Assembly (NCBI GenBank): GCA_003427395.1
Contig: BFEA01000112.1
Location: forward strand, 1,675,179 to 1,702,221
Reading direction: 5' to 3'
Source: Chara braunii
Lineage: Eukaryota > Streptophyta > Charophyceae > Charales > Characeae
Length of the DNA: 27,043 nucleotides
In this document: positions 1 to 9,830 of the stretch, one piece after another
Layout of the letters: each line of letters starts with the position of its first letter
How positions within the stretch are numbered: position 1 is the first letter of the stretch
Made by a program: the position numbers and the translations under genes
Notes under the pieces: model-generated
Databases searched by the model: none
Told to the model about the DNA's origin: nothing
The model's input: only the letters and a program-made list of their open reading frames with translations

Positions 1-322
1 CGAAAGGATGAGCAACGCACCGACCAACAGGTAAGTCTCCAACCCCGCGGCTGGCCTCACGCTACTTTCATCGATAGGATGAGCAAATGAATCTTCCGCT
101 AGAACATGGAAATATACACTGCCACACTTGTAGATTCAGTCCACAAACCAAAGCTAAATAGTTCCAGGCCCTAACTGGTTTATCTGGCGCCCTTTTATGA
201 GGGTGAAGAGGATACTATTTAGGACTGCTCAGTCAACCCCCTGGGTTGCAGGGCAATCAATATTGGCGGACCTCACTGTCACAAGTTCTCAGGATTCTCA
301 GACATTCTCATTTTCTGTATAT
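1..322. other. Unassigned leading sequence
   Basis: I see no coding region, RNA gene or clear repeat here. The SINE-like element that follows may begin somewhat before position 323, since its 5' limit is set only by where similarity to the copy at the window's end starts. Confidence 0.4.
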
Positions 323-453
323 GGGACGCTGGACCCGTTTTCCAGCATGTGATGCTCCCCACCAATAGATGGAGCCCCCCTCCTGGTGTTAGTGGTGTCT
401 GCTCTTATCAGCAGCACTAACACCGGTGGAGGCGGTTTAAAAAAAAAAAAAAA
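323..453 (+). mobile_element. SINE-like retroposon, copy S1, with poly(A) tail
   Basis: This copy shares its order of motifs with one at 26908-27043: GGGACGCTGGACCCG, then CTCCCCACCAATAGATGGAG, then a 3' hairpin, then poly(A) (here about 439-453). It is about 130 bp with no coding capacity, which fits a SINE moved by a partner LINE. Three hairpins are visible: GCTGGA/TCCAGC (328-333 with 341-346), GCTCC/GGAGC (354-358 with 371-375), and a 13-bp stem with one mismatch (385-397 with 412-424) just before the tail. I do not recognise tRNA-type A and B boxes, so the promoter class is unknown. Partial minus-strand copies lie at 25137-25180 and 25841-25912. Confidence 0.75.
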
Positions 454-820
454 GATTCAGTCCACAAACCCGCAGCCAAAAGAAAACGGGCCTTTCGACT
501 CCGCGCCCCACGTTGCCCCGGTGCCACCTCCCCTACCTACGGGCCCAACTGCCCTGACCGACAAAAAAAAGCGAAACGGCGCCGCGGGCGCCAAAAGTTA
601 TAGCCCAAGTGCACTGCTTGCAAAAAAGAAAAAACGATTCGGCACTTCCCAATGGCCGTGCCCCACCGGTACCACCTCCCAACCGGTTTTTGTTGGGCCC
701 GCGCGGTAGCGTTATGCGAGGAGCGCTATTTTTTTTCAGGTGTGTTAAACCACCAGTACACGGGGGGCTTATATGAACGAGCCTGAACTTCAATTTTGTC
801 AACTCTGAAAACGACAGGAA
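454..820. other. Unassigned, with A-rich runs
   Basis: This stretch has several short A-runs and GC-rich blocks. Open frames on both strands are low-complexity (Lys runs, Pro-rich) and look like chance. No gene is supported. Confidence 0.4.
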
Positions 821-835
821 GCAACACTTGGAAAG

Positions 836-2510
836 TTGAGGTTGAGACCATCACCGGCCGCTCTTAGATTGAGTGCTGGACCTGCTGCTGTCACAACGAA
901 CAAAGGAAAGGCTGCTGTTTCCACTGATGTGCCACCCAAAGCCATCTGTTTTCACTCGTGTGGGGATGGGCGTAACTTTCGACAGATACATTCAGGAAGT
1001 GCAAGTGTGAGTATGCCCTTCAAAGAAACGGGCTGACACAACACACCACTTGAAAATGGTTGAGTTTCAAGTGCACACTAGATGAGAAATTGTGATTCAT
1101 TGACACTTTTACAGTTTAAGTTTTACTCTTGAGGAAACCCTTCAACAGGATCGCTGCACTTGAAACCGAACTGCAGGGCTTGACCAATCGTGGACCAGGA
1201 TCGCCTGCTGGAAAAAAGGAAAAACAAAAAAAGGGCCCACTTGGAGTGCTGGCGGTAACCGCGGGCACTTGAGTCTTGAACTCAAGGTACCTCTGGGATG
1301 ATTTTTCGCTTCGCTCTTGAACTCAAGTGCTGTGGAACGAGGCCCTGATTCATTTCCTGCCCGCCACCTTCATGTAGGCCGCCTCTCACGGCATGGAGAC
1401 GGAGAAAACATGAATTCGAAAAGGGCGAATAAATGAAAAGGGCAAAAGAAAAAGGAAGGGCAGACTCACTCTATGGGCAGATTCATCCGCATTTTTTGTG
1501 AGATAAATAGAGAAAAGTACTAGCATTAGTATGCCCTTTACAGAAACGGCCTGGAAAAAAAAAAAAAGGAGTAAAAGAAAAAGAAATGGCCTGACACTCT
1601 GGGGCTCGTTCGACGCTCCTTGGGGCGTCCTGGGGGCCGAAGGAAGTTTCCTTGGGGGGTTTCAAGGAAATTCCTGCCATCGTTCCACCTGTCCTCGGGG
1701 ACGTCGCCCGAGGACATTTCCTTCGAACGATGTCAGACAAGAAAAAAGAAAAAAAAATCAGATGTGTTTGAGGCCTTCAGCCAATAGGGTGCCGCCACGA
1801 TCCAGCTTCTCGGTTGTAACGTCTCTCTACCCATGTGAGGTCCCTTGGGCAAAAGGAAGAAATGGCTGGGGAATCCTTGGAGCCCAAGGAATTTCCTTTG
1901 GAGTGTTTTCACTTTTTTTTTGCCGACTGCATCCCCGAGGATAGGTGGAACGAACAATTCCTGGGGGACTTTACGCGCCCGAGGAGTGTCGAACGAGCCC
2001 CTCTGATTCCATCGCTTCCCGCCACTCCCAGCAGGGAAACGTGATTTGTGATGTTGGCAGGCCCATCTTTCCAAAAAAAATCAAGAAAATGAAAAGAAAA
2101 AAAAATATTACAGCAAAGAATCGCGGTAGGGCTTGTTCTACTAGCTCTGGACCTGATTGCCATCAGATTCATCGAGGGTGGTCGGCAAATGCAGTCAGAT
2201 GCATTCATATACCTGTAGCCAGAGTATGTGGTGAGCATGTGGAATTTTTTTATTTTTCCCTTTTTGTTTGAGGAGCATGTGGACTTCAGATTTGATTTGT
2301 TGGGCTAAATATTCAATTCGTTTCAATGCCCGCCTCTCACGGCAGGGAGGCCGGCACTGACACGAGTGAGGGCACGATAAAACTAGTTCTCCTTTTTTAT
2401 GCTATAGATGTGATTGCTATCAGATTCATCCAGCCCTGCCCGTATTTGCTAGTGAGATACGTTCAGGAAAGTACGAGGTCCAGTCACTCCAGTGTCTCTC
2501 TGTTTTTCTT
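836..2510. repeat. Diverged dispersed repeat units
   Basis: Short blocks recur: a motif with TAGTATGCCCTT and AGAAACGG at about 1011-1036 and 1528-1556; GATTGCYATCAGATTCATC at 2154-2172 and 2412-2430; and GCCTCTCACGGCA followed by GGAG near 1372-1393 and 2331-2350. Many blocks are small hairpins, such as the perfect 9-bp stem CACTTGAAA/TTTCAAGTG (1047-1055 with 1065-1073) and CTGAT/ATCAG around 2152-2165. Overlapping open frames are short, in several phases, and rich in homopolymer-coded residues, so I do not call genes. The element type is unknown. Confidence 0.45.
1590..2002. repeat. Nested foldback / inverted repeat
   Basis: The segment near 1602-1698 is partly complementary to 1925-2000. 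GGCTCGTTCGACGCTCC near 1602 matches the reverse complement of GGAGTGTCGAACGAGCC near 1982 with one difference, and both arms carry a block reading CCCCGAGGA-AGGTGGAACGA on one strand. Inside the left part is a perfect 9-bp hairpin, GTCCTCGGG/CCCGAGGAC (1691-1699 with 1707-1715), enclosed by CATCGTTC/GAACGATG (1678-1685 with 1725-1732) and by CTGACA/TGTCAG (1590-1595 with 1731-1736). Small palindromes of AAGGAA/TTCCTT type recur. It may be a foldback transposon or a rearranged repeat. Confidence 0.5.
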
Positions 2511-2879
2511 TTCTGTTTCTTTTTTGCAGAAAACACCCCCTCCAGTGTGCATCTCACGTTCGTTTTTCTTTCCTTTTCGAGCCCCCTCACGTGCACGTGT
2601 TTCCACATGGCGGACTCGAGGAAAACAAGTACTCCATTCGGCCTTCTTTGTCAGGCCCACCAGATTCCTCCCCCATAGCGGTACCTGTCCTCCCCTGAGC
2701 CTAAGAACACTTCATAGGCGATGCGATTCTTTTTCAGCAAGGTTGGGGCCGTGTACTGGTGGTTTAAGGATAATGATGATGCGATGGGTTTCTCTTGCTT
2801 CCAAGACCAGGTATAGCCCCCATACTGCTGGGGGTCAGTCAATCTGTAGATCACACATATGTACCATTATGGTGGTTCA

Positions 2880-3722
2880 CTATTTCTCTTGGAGACAGGT
2901 ATGGGGGACAACTGTGGACTGCAAGGTTACGACGAAAAGCAAGGATGGGTCTGCAATTTTCAGAATAGGGTAGGTAGTAAGCGCATATTTTAACTTTCTA
3001 AATGTGGACTCACTGTCTTTATCCCAAAGCCAAATGGTTTCTTTCTTTAGGAGCCTCCTCATTGGGGCAGCTGTGGAGGAGAAATTCCTAACGAACTTCC
3101 TATAATAGCTGGCTAGTCCAATAAAGGAGCGCAAGTCAGTTAGAGTTTTCGGCTTAGGCCAATCTCTCATAGCGGCAATCTTTTTGTCCCCTGGTATCAA
3201 CCCATCTTCATTCACAACGTGTCCTAGGTATAGAACTTCAGACTTTGCGAAATCAGACTTCTTAGGATTCAGTTTGAAATTTTCGTCTCTTAATTTTGAT
3301 AAGACCAAACGCTTATGTTTTTCATGGTCTTCCAATGTCTTGCTGAAGACCGGGATGTCATCAAGGTATGCTACTACGAATTGGTCCAACCATTATTTTA
3401 ACAACTCATTCATTGTCCTTTGGAAGGTAGCAGGTGCGTTAGTCAACCCAAACGGTTTCACTACGAACTCACAGTGACCATACCTTGTTCTGAAGACCGT
3501 TTTGTGTTGATCTTCAGGGGCTACCTCAATCTGGTGATAGCCAGACTTCAAGTCAATTTTATTGAAGTACTTGCATCCTTGCAGTTGGTTTAAAAGGTCG
3601 GCAATTCAAAGGAGGGGTTCAACATTCTTATTAGTGACCATATTCAACCCTGGATAGTAAATACAAAGTCGTAATTCTCCTTCCTTTTTTAGAACAAATA
3701 TATGGAGACGGGCTAGGTTTGA
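2880..3722 (-). pseudogene. Ty3/gypsy reverse transcriptase, decayed
   Basis: Read on the minus strand, one frame from about 3722 to 2880 gives a Ty3/gypsy reverse transcriptase. Visible blocks are a LRLCIYYPGLN segment (family LRMCIDYRALN), [38 protein letters not shown] and the catalytic YLDDI (normally Y/FxDDI). The thumb and connection follow: FLGLASYYRKF-like FIGLASYYRKF, APMRRLLKK and a FRKLK segment. The frame has at least two in-frame stops, TGA at 3606-3608 and TAA at 3393-3395. The RNase H start after KIADPSL is unrecognisable. This would copy element RNA to DNA during retrotransposition, but it is dead here. RNase H and integrase were not found downstream (below 2880). Confidence 0.9.
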
Positions 3723-4160
3723 TCCATCCCTTTGTCAGTCCTTAAGTTACTTTCTCTATCAAGTTCTTTCGGGGACATACGATAGCTTGGTCCTTCGGGA
3801 ATTGTGCTTCTAGAAACAATCTAAATGGTATGTTTTATCTTCCTTTCAGTTAACCCCGTTGGTTCATTTTGCAAGTCCTTATATTCGTCAAGTAGTTTTC
3901 TTAAAAAAGGAGGGTAGGGGGATGAACATTTAGGAGATGGGCTAGATCTTATTCATCCCTTGTAAGTTAGTGTCTGCAGTTATTTTCTTAACTCGTCAAG
4001 TTCTTTCGGGGACATACGGTAGATTGGTCTTTTGAGAATCTTACTTCCGGGAACAATCTGAATGGTATGTTTTATCTTCCTTCCAGTTATCCCCGCTGGT
4101 TCATTATGTCGGTTTCGCCAAGTAGTTTTTCAATAAAAGGAGGGTAGGAGGAGGAACATT
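3713..4160 (-). repeat. Tandem duplication of the RT N-terminal region
   Basis: Two similar blocks lie 237 bp apart: CAAGTTCTTTCGGGGACATAC occurs at 3760-3780 and again at 3997-4017. On the minus strand both encode the segment leading into Ty3/gypsy RT, with KIKHTI, then YRMSP and a KELD-type block. Only the copy nearer 3722 runs on into the RT body. The duplication is internal to the decayed element and both copies carry stops. Confidence 0.75.
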
Positions 4161-4334
4161 CACCGACAATTTTACTAACACCATCATGACCTCCTGTGCC
4201 AACTTTTTTTTCACAACCATCGATCGAAACACAAGAAAACTCATACAACAGAAAGACAATGTAGAGTCAAAACCTGATTTGTGATACAATTTAATTGTTT
4301 TTAATTCATTATTTTTATTCTTAATTTTCACAGT

Positions 4335-5061
4335 TCACTCTTTATATTTTACCTCAGGGTCTGCTTTCGCATGCCAATCCATTCCAAACACCAAATCAAA
4401 CGATAAATTATTTCCAATCAAGAATGTTATTTCATGCATGATACGCTTACTATTTTGTGTCCCGAAGTAACACTTCGCGCTTTCCACACATTGCGAAACC
4501 GTGATGGTAAACTGATCTGCAAACATAGAGATAATAGGTTTTGTCGGATTCTTCACTCACATACCCAAGTGTATTTTCTTTACAGCACCTTCGGATATGT
4601 AGAATCTAGTTGAGTCCGAGTCTAACAGAGCACTTGTCCGTGTTCTTGCAATCTCCATCATGTTTGTAAGCATCAAATCGCCCTTACATTTCGGCTTCTT
4701 CACCCACGAGCTTCGTTGGTTAACGAGTTCAATGCCAAGCTGATTAAGGATCTTACTCAGATGAACTCTATGTATCACAGGTTTAGGGCGATCTGAGTAA
4801 GGGATCAAGGAAGAGGCATCCTCTATCATAGGAATTGAAGGGTGGAAGGGGTTTCCAACACCGGGTCTACGTCTGAACCCTTCGACTAGCAGCAGCATAT
4901 GGTACTCCTACTGGCTGCTCCCTTTTGGGTTCGAAATCAAAGGGCACCATGCTATAATGTACCCCGATGTCTGCGCGATTACCCTTACAAGGGTATCCGC
5001 CCTGGTTTTCGCAAGTGACAGAAAAAATGGGTTTGGTTGAAGTAAGCCGTGCAAGGCACAA
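4335..5061 (-). pseudogene. Ty3/gypsy retropepsin-like protease region, decayed
   Basis: On the minus strand from about 4650, the frame reads ALLDSDSTRFYISEGAV, a mutated form of the retropepsin active site (LLDSGA-type; the Gly after Asp-Ser is lost). It continues through YFGTQ and IMHEITFLI to VFGMDW, matching the family's C-terminal ILGMDW block. An in-frame TGA at 4557-4559 splits it. The upstream part (4867-5061) has CENQGGYPCKGN, only weakly like a Gag zinc knuckle, so I do not call one. The order protease then RT on one strand fits Ty3/gypsy pol. The changed active site and stops mean it is not functional. Confidence 0.8.
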
Positions 5062-7760
5062 CCGCGTTCGGGGCCCGCCCCGACTACGTAAGGAGGTATG
5101 TGGGCGCGCAGTTTTAAGGCGCGCTTGTGATTTTTCTGATTGAGTAAGCGGCCGGTCTAGTCGACCGACCTGGACCGTGCTACGGGTTGTTTAGGAGGTG
5201 AAGACTCAGTTTTGTTGGCGTGCGCGACCGATGGTAGGACTGACACGCCGGTAGGCATATGGGGCGGTCACGGCGGGGTCCAAGTAAGCCGGCGCGGGTG
5301 CCTGGCGTTGGCACGCCGGCCGCGGCTAGGAGAGGAAGGCCCAGGCTGTTGTTTCCAGGCCTAGGCACGGCGCGGTATCACTTCATATCGAAGTTCGCGC
5401 TTTACGGTGCCAGGCTGGGGCATAGCCCTATAGGTTACGGTGGCGGACTACTACTACGGGGATTCAAGGATCGAGGCCAGCGGACGTCAGCGCAGCAGCA
5501 GTGGCGGTGGAGGAAACCGAGGGGTTGAGGGCCCGGTCGGGCTATCCCCCTCTGGTTTTGTTTAAGATATTTTGTTTTATTTTCGTCTTTCCTTTTTATT
5601 CATGGGCCCGTTTTGGGCTTAGGGCGTGATACCGCGGCTGGTAGTTCAGACCGTGGTGAGCCGCAGGGGAGTGTTAGCACGGCCCCGTAAGCAGAGGATA
5701 TGTGTAGATCGGAGTAGGGGCGGGGCCGCGGCTGAGGGTTGTCGGAGTGGCGGATGCCGTTACACGGCGCGGTGTGGGAGGCCGGAGGCTGAACCCGGGC
5801 GCCAGTGGGGCCAGATGCGGGTGGAAAGCAAAAGGGGCAGTGGCCACACCCTCTCATGCCGACGGAGCAGGGGTTAGGGAGGCGAAACGGCCTTTGGGAC
5901 CGCCGCGGGGCATTACCGCGGTCGGGTCCGTCAAGACCTCCGTTAGAATCAGAATGATACAGAGGAGGTCGGCCCGACTCCTATGCGAAGACGATGTGTA
6001 TAAAGTCGGGGTGACGTCAAGAGGCCGGGGACGAACCCGGACGTAGATGGGGAAAGGTGCGTGCAAAAAAGGGGGGGACAGTGTCCGCCTCACCCCCCAC
6101 CCACTAGCAGACCGAGATCGAGGAGGCTGGGTGGCTTTTACTACCGCTACGGGGCATCACCCCGGCCGTATCACTGGGGTGTTGGTGGGAGATCGGGCAA
6201 CGTCGGGGAAGGTAGTGTGCCCCTGGCGGGCGGGCGGGCCGCATAAGTAAGGGCAACTTCGGTGGTTGGGAGTTTTTTTTTTGTGTGTGCGGGAATCGGG
6301 CGGTGCCAGGCAGCGCGGTGTCGGGTTTTTGTTGGCGGCAACACAGTAAGGAACGGGGATGAACCCGAACGGCGAATCGTGTCGGGTACATTCGGAGGTG
6401 AAGGAAAGGGGTGACGAGCGACGGAGTGAGGTAGTCGGGCCGCGGATGAACGGGGGACGAGACAGTAAGGAGGCAGCGGGGGAGCGTAGCGGATGACGAC
6501 ACCAAGGGAGCGAAGTGGGACGGAGAGAGGCAGTGGACGAACTCGGATGGGGGTCGCGATCTGGTGAATGCAGAGTTACGGGAGGAGGGAGGAGGGCGCA
6601 GTTGGGAGAGCTCAGCCCGCTCAATCCGTGACGGAATCAAGCTGGGAAAGTGGCTGTTTGGGGGATTTGTGGGCATGCGAGTGTGATAGCCGGGTTAGAT
6701 TCAATGTTAGAATTAGCGGTTAGGTGAAAGAAGAGAAAGGGGGGGGTGTCGAGCTATGGCGGAGGAAGGTGGGAATGACGGGATTTCGGTCGCCGTCTGG
6801 CCGATTCCGACGTGAGAAGACCCTATACCAAGGCTTTGGGGTGAGGCGAGTATGGGGGTGAAGGCAGATTAGGAGTTGGAGCGGTGTAGATGGCAGGGCG
6901 TTGCGCGGAGGCTGTGTGAGGAAGGAGAGCGTTTTAGCTGGAGGGTGTATCCGCCCACGTTCTAGTGGTGGGTTCATTCAATCCTTACTAAAGCGAACAA
7001 CGGGAGGCCACAAAGACAGCGGTGAGGTTGGAAACAGGGGGAGTGGGTGAGGAAGCAGAATTCGAAATTTAATAGTGTAACTTTCCGTGACCCAACAGAG
7101 AAAATCATTCGATTTTGTTCGTTTCCATCGAGCAGTAATAGGGAGTTAGCCGCGGGAGGTTTTGGGATATGCTTGTTGGTCTGCGTGTGTGAGTAGGAGC
7201 CGCACCGAGTTTTGCGTCTTGGGTACAATGCATCTGGCCTGGCCTGGCCAGTAGATCCATTCGACTTCAAGAGAGAAGTAGTGGGGAGGCAGCGAGCAGA
7301 CGGGTGAATTGGAGTGTCGCACATATAAGAGAGAGAGAGAGAGAGGTCACATCCCTGAGCACCGAGCAGGGAGGGATACCACTGTCTGCCAGCCATTGGG
7401 GACTGAGCGACGACAGCGGGCGAACGGGCAGGGCTCGAGAACTGTGGGAGTAAGGGGAAGAGAGCCGCCTGCTGGCGGGTTTGAGGATCAGCTGGTGAAG
7501 CAAGGAGTGCAGGCTGCAGGCCAATCCGTTGGCTGGCGAGCTCGCAGAGGGGCAGGTTGTCTGCGGCTGATTGAGTAGGCGGTTAGCAGCAGTCCTTGTG
7601 GGGCGGATTGAAGACCAGGTTACGGACTGCGGGTAGCAGACTACTGGTTGCGGCAGAACGCTGCACATCGCTGCTAACCGTGGTGAACGGGTGCTGTTGG
7701 TAACTGTTCCAGATTCTTGTGCGGCCGCGCGAAGTGACTTGGAGAGGTGTGGAGGCTTAG
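5062..7760. other. GC-rich, G-skewed non-coding stretch
   Basis: The plus strand is G-rich through most of this stretch. Open frames on the minus strand (such as 6104-6676) are Pro/Ser/Arg-rich, overlap one another in different phases, and look like by-products of base composition. A (GA)n run lies at about 7328-7346. Apart from the paired hairpin motif near 5897 and 6141, I see no recognisable gene or RNA. Confidence 0.45.
5897..6170. repeat. Diverged pair of hairpin-forming units
   Basis: Two blocks about 245 bp apart share the loop GGCATTA/GGCATCA and nearby bases. In the first, CCGCGG (5903-5908) pairs with CCGCGG (5916-5921), inside GGACC/GGTCC (5897-5901 with 5925-5929). In the second, GGGG (6151-6154) pairs with CCCC (6160-6163), with TAC/GTA outside (6148-6150 with 6168-6170). 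The second stem is weaker, and two copies are little to judge from. Confidence 0.4.
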
Positions 7761-8395
7761 AGGGGTGGTCAGGGAGGACGAGTAAGAGGGGTTATTGTTG
7801 CGATCTAGAGGGCCGTCAGGGGTTCAACTTCGGCGGGTTGACTGCGCTGTGACCGAGCTGTTACGCTTGGCCATCATTGCGGGGCCCTCAGGCGATCGAA
7901 GGTATCAAGGCCCTCTCCTGCGAGTCTCAATGCACCTCTTTTGGATCTGAGAGTCTCTAAGCTATCTACTTCTGCCCTTCTTCCTCTAAGTCTAGTCTAA
8001 GGTTCTGAGAGGAAGGCGGCAGGCGGGATTGCAACCCGTAATCCGCACCAAGGCCTTTGTGGGAGGTTGCCCCACCGATTGCGGGAGCTCTGCCGGAGCC
8101 TAGGCGAGGCTCTAGAGGCAGGGAATTGAGAGGTAACCATTCCTTCCCCTTTATATACCCTGATATAACCCCTACCTGTACATCTTGCTATGTTTGACTG
8201 AGTATGCTGCNTGCGCCCCTATTTTGACTTAAGTTTGACTGGCAGGACATAAGTCAGACTAAGTAAAGGAATGTCTTTGCAATCTCAGTTTCAGTTTTGT
8301 TGATTGCCTGAAGGTAGATTGCGAATAAAAGGGGTTGCATCTGGGGGAAGGGTGGGTGAAAGGTGGTTTTCCCTAAGCGTGAGTGGGTCCTATGG
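7761..8395. other. Unassigned, with one ambiguous base
   Basis: No open frame of note and no recognised RNA gene. Small GC hairpins are visible, for example near 8033-8056. Position 8211 is an unresolved n. Confidence 0.35.
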
Positions 8396-9222
8396 GGTCA
8401 GACCAGTTCCATAAGATTAAACGGTCTGACCGCTGTGTTTTATTTTTGAATTACATCGAGAGTCAGACCAGTTCCATAAGATTGGACGGTCTGATTGCTC
8501 TGAATTGTGAGGGTCTGACTGTGGCTGACTTTTCGGGGGTCAAACCTGTACCATAAGATTGGAGGGTTTGGTTGCCATGTTTGATTGGGGTTTGTTCTGT
8601 TTCTTTTGTTTCTGATTAAGGAGGTCTGAGCAAGTCCATAAGATTGGACGGCCCAGCCCCCCTCTTGTTTTATTCTGAGGGGATAATTATTGCTGAGGGC
8701 AGGGCATGTCCATAAGATTGGACGGCCTTGGACTCATGCTGTACACAGTTGGGTCAGAGAGAAACGAACCTGGCAGAGGACCAGACCAGTTCCATAAGAT
8801 TGGACGGTCTGGCCCAATGCCTCGCACACGCGGGAACCCAAAGGGTTAAATTTTGGCTATATTTTATACTATCCTATTTATGAACAGGCTAGTCAGGCAT
8901 GGGTTCCATAAGATTGGACGGTCTGGCTATAGCCTATCATAAAATGAAGAGAGTATAATTAAGAGTATAATTGAAGGTAACCCTGGGCAGGCCGGGCCTT
9001 GTTCTAAGATGAACGGCTCGGTCCTATGCCCAACTTTTGAACACCAAGCTCAGAGAAATATATATAAGTTGGATATTAAACAGTTCTGGGCGACTAAGCC
9101 TTGCTCTAAGATGAACGGCCTAGTCGTATGCCCAAAAAGAAGAAAGAAGTAGTTGTGTCACCTGTTCGTGTATACTCAATGGCTGAGTCAGGCAAGTTCC
9201 ATAAGATTGGACGGATTGACTT
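8396..9222 (+). repeat. Ten-copy hairpin array with conserved TAAGAT loop
   Basis: Ten hairpins share the core CCATAAGATTGGACGG or a variant (C.CTAAGATGAACGG). Approximate limits: 8396-8431, 8461-8496, 8538-8573, 8623-8659, 8700-8730, 8778-8815, 8890-8929, 8984-9032, 9087-9134, 9185-9222. TAAGAT loops recur 65-114 bp apart. The outer stems differ but stay paired: CAGACC/GGTCTG in copies 1, 2 and 6, CAAACC/GGTTTG in copy 3, CAGGGC/GCCTTG in copy 5, and a 9-bp G+C stem in copy 8. An inner stem also changes in concert: GTCCA/TGGAC in copies 4 and 5 against GTTC/GAAC in copy 8. Copies 8-10 are followed by TATGCCC. No open frame crosses the array. I know of no named family matching it. Confidence 0.85.
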
Positions 9223-9510
9223 TATGCCCTATGTAAGCTGGGTATAAGGGGATAAAGCATTGAGAAGTTATGAACTTTTGTTTGCAAAGATTGACTTGGG
9301 GTGGCGAGAGTACTCACCTTTGTGGTTTGGCCTGCATGAGGCTGAGTGAGGCTACTACTTGATTTGAGTGTCAGGTTGACAGGTAGTTGCTTTAGATGCT
9401 CGCCTTGTGCTAGAGCGATAGGAGTTAGGTCAATTCCTGTACTTTTATGAGCTAAGTTTTTTTACTTAGATCGATTATCGCATTTTCTGGGATCTTTTGT
9501 TATACTTGGC
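9223..9510. other. Spacer with a partial copy of the following tandem repeat
   Basis: GGAGTTAG followed by a TCAATTC motif near 9421-9436 matches the tandem unit that follows, suggesting a degraded extra copy. GACAGGTAGT at about 9378 also recurs at about 9839, on the far side of the repeat. Confidence 0.35.
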
Positions 9511-9830
9511 TTTGTATAAATTCTGGTAAGTTACTTTCTCTACGGGAAGCGCTGCCGAAATTTCTACAAATCCGGGGAGTTAGTCAATTCTTGACTTTTC
9601 AAAGTTCAACCTGTCTAAGGTTCATATATGGCTTAGTAAAAATCTGGAAAGTCTCATTTTCTAAAATGAGTGCTGCCCAAATTTTTGGAAATTCAGGGAG
9701 TTAGACAAAATTGGACGTTGGAAAGTCAAACACTATTTTTGTTCTCATATTCGGACTGATATAAATTCTGAAAAGACACCTTTCCTACGGGAAGCGCTGC
9801 CGAAATTTTCTTAGTTTAAAAGAGATAGAT
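9511..9830 (+). repeat. About 122-bp tandem repeat with a hairpin in each unit
   Basis: Three units are marked by GCTGCC at 9551, 9672 and 9796 (spacings 121 and 124 bp). Each has an AATTCTGG-like start, a hairpin, then GCTGCC.AAATTT, and the first two add GGAGTTAG. The hairpins are CTTTCT/GGGAAG (9534-9539 with 9544-9549), CTCATTTT/AAAATGAG (9653-9660 with 9663-9670, a perfect 8 bp) and CTTTCC/GGGAAG (9780-9785 with 9789-9794). The middle unit changes both arms together. No open frame is present. Confidence 0.75.

Noticed and set aside
4930-5010. Gag zinc knuckle
   Set aside because: The cysteine and histidine spacing does not fit C-x2-C-x4-H-x4-C; only a loose resemblance remains.
6104-6676. 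Pro/Ser-rich minus-strand frame of 190 codons
   Set aside because: It overlaps another frame of the same composition and tracks the G-rich plus strand; no motif is seen.
8396-9222. CRISPR array
   Set aside because: The repeats are diverged, spacing is irregular (65-114 bp), there are no Cas genes, and the setting is eukaryotic.
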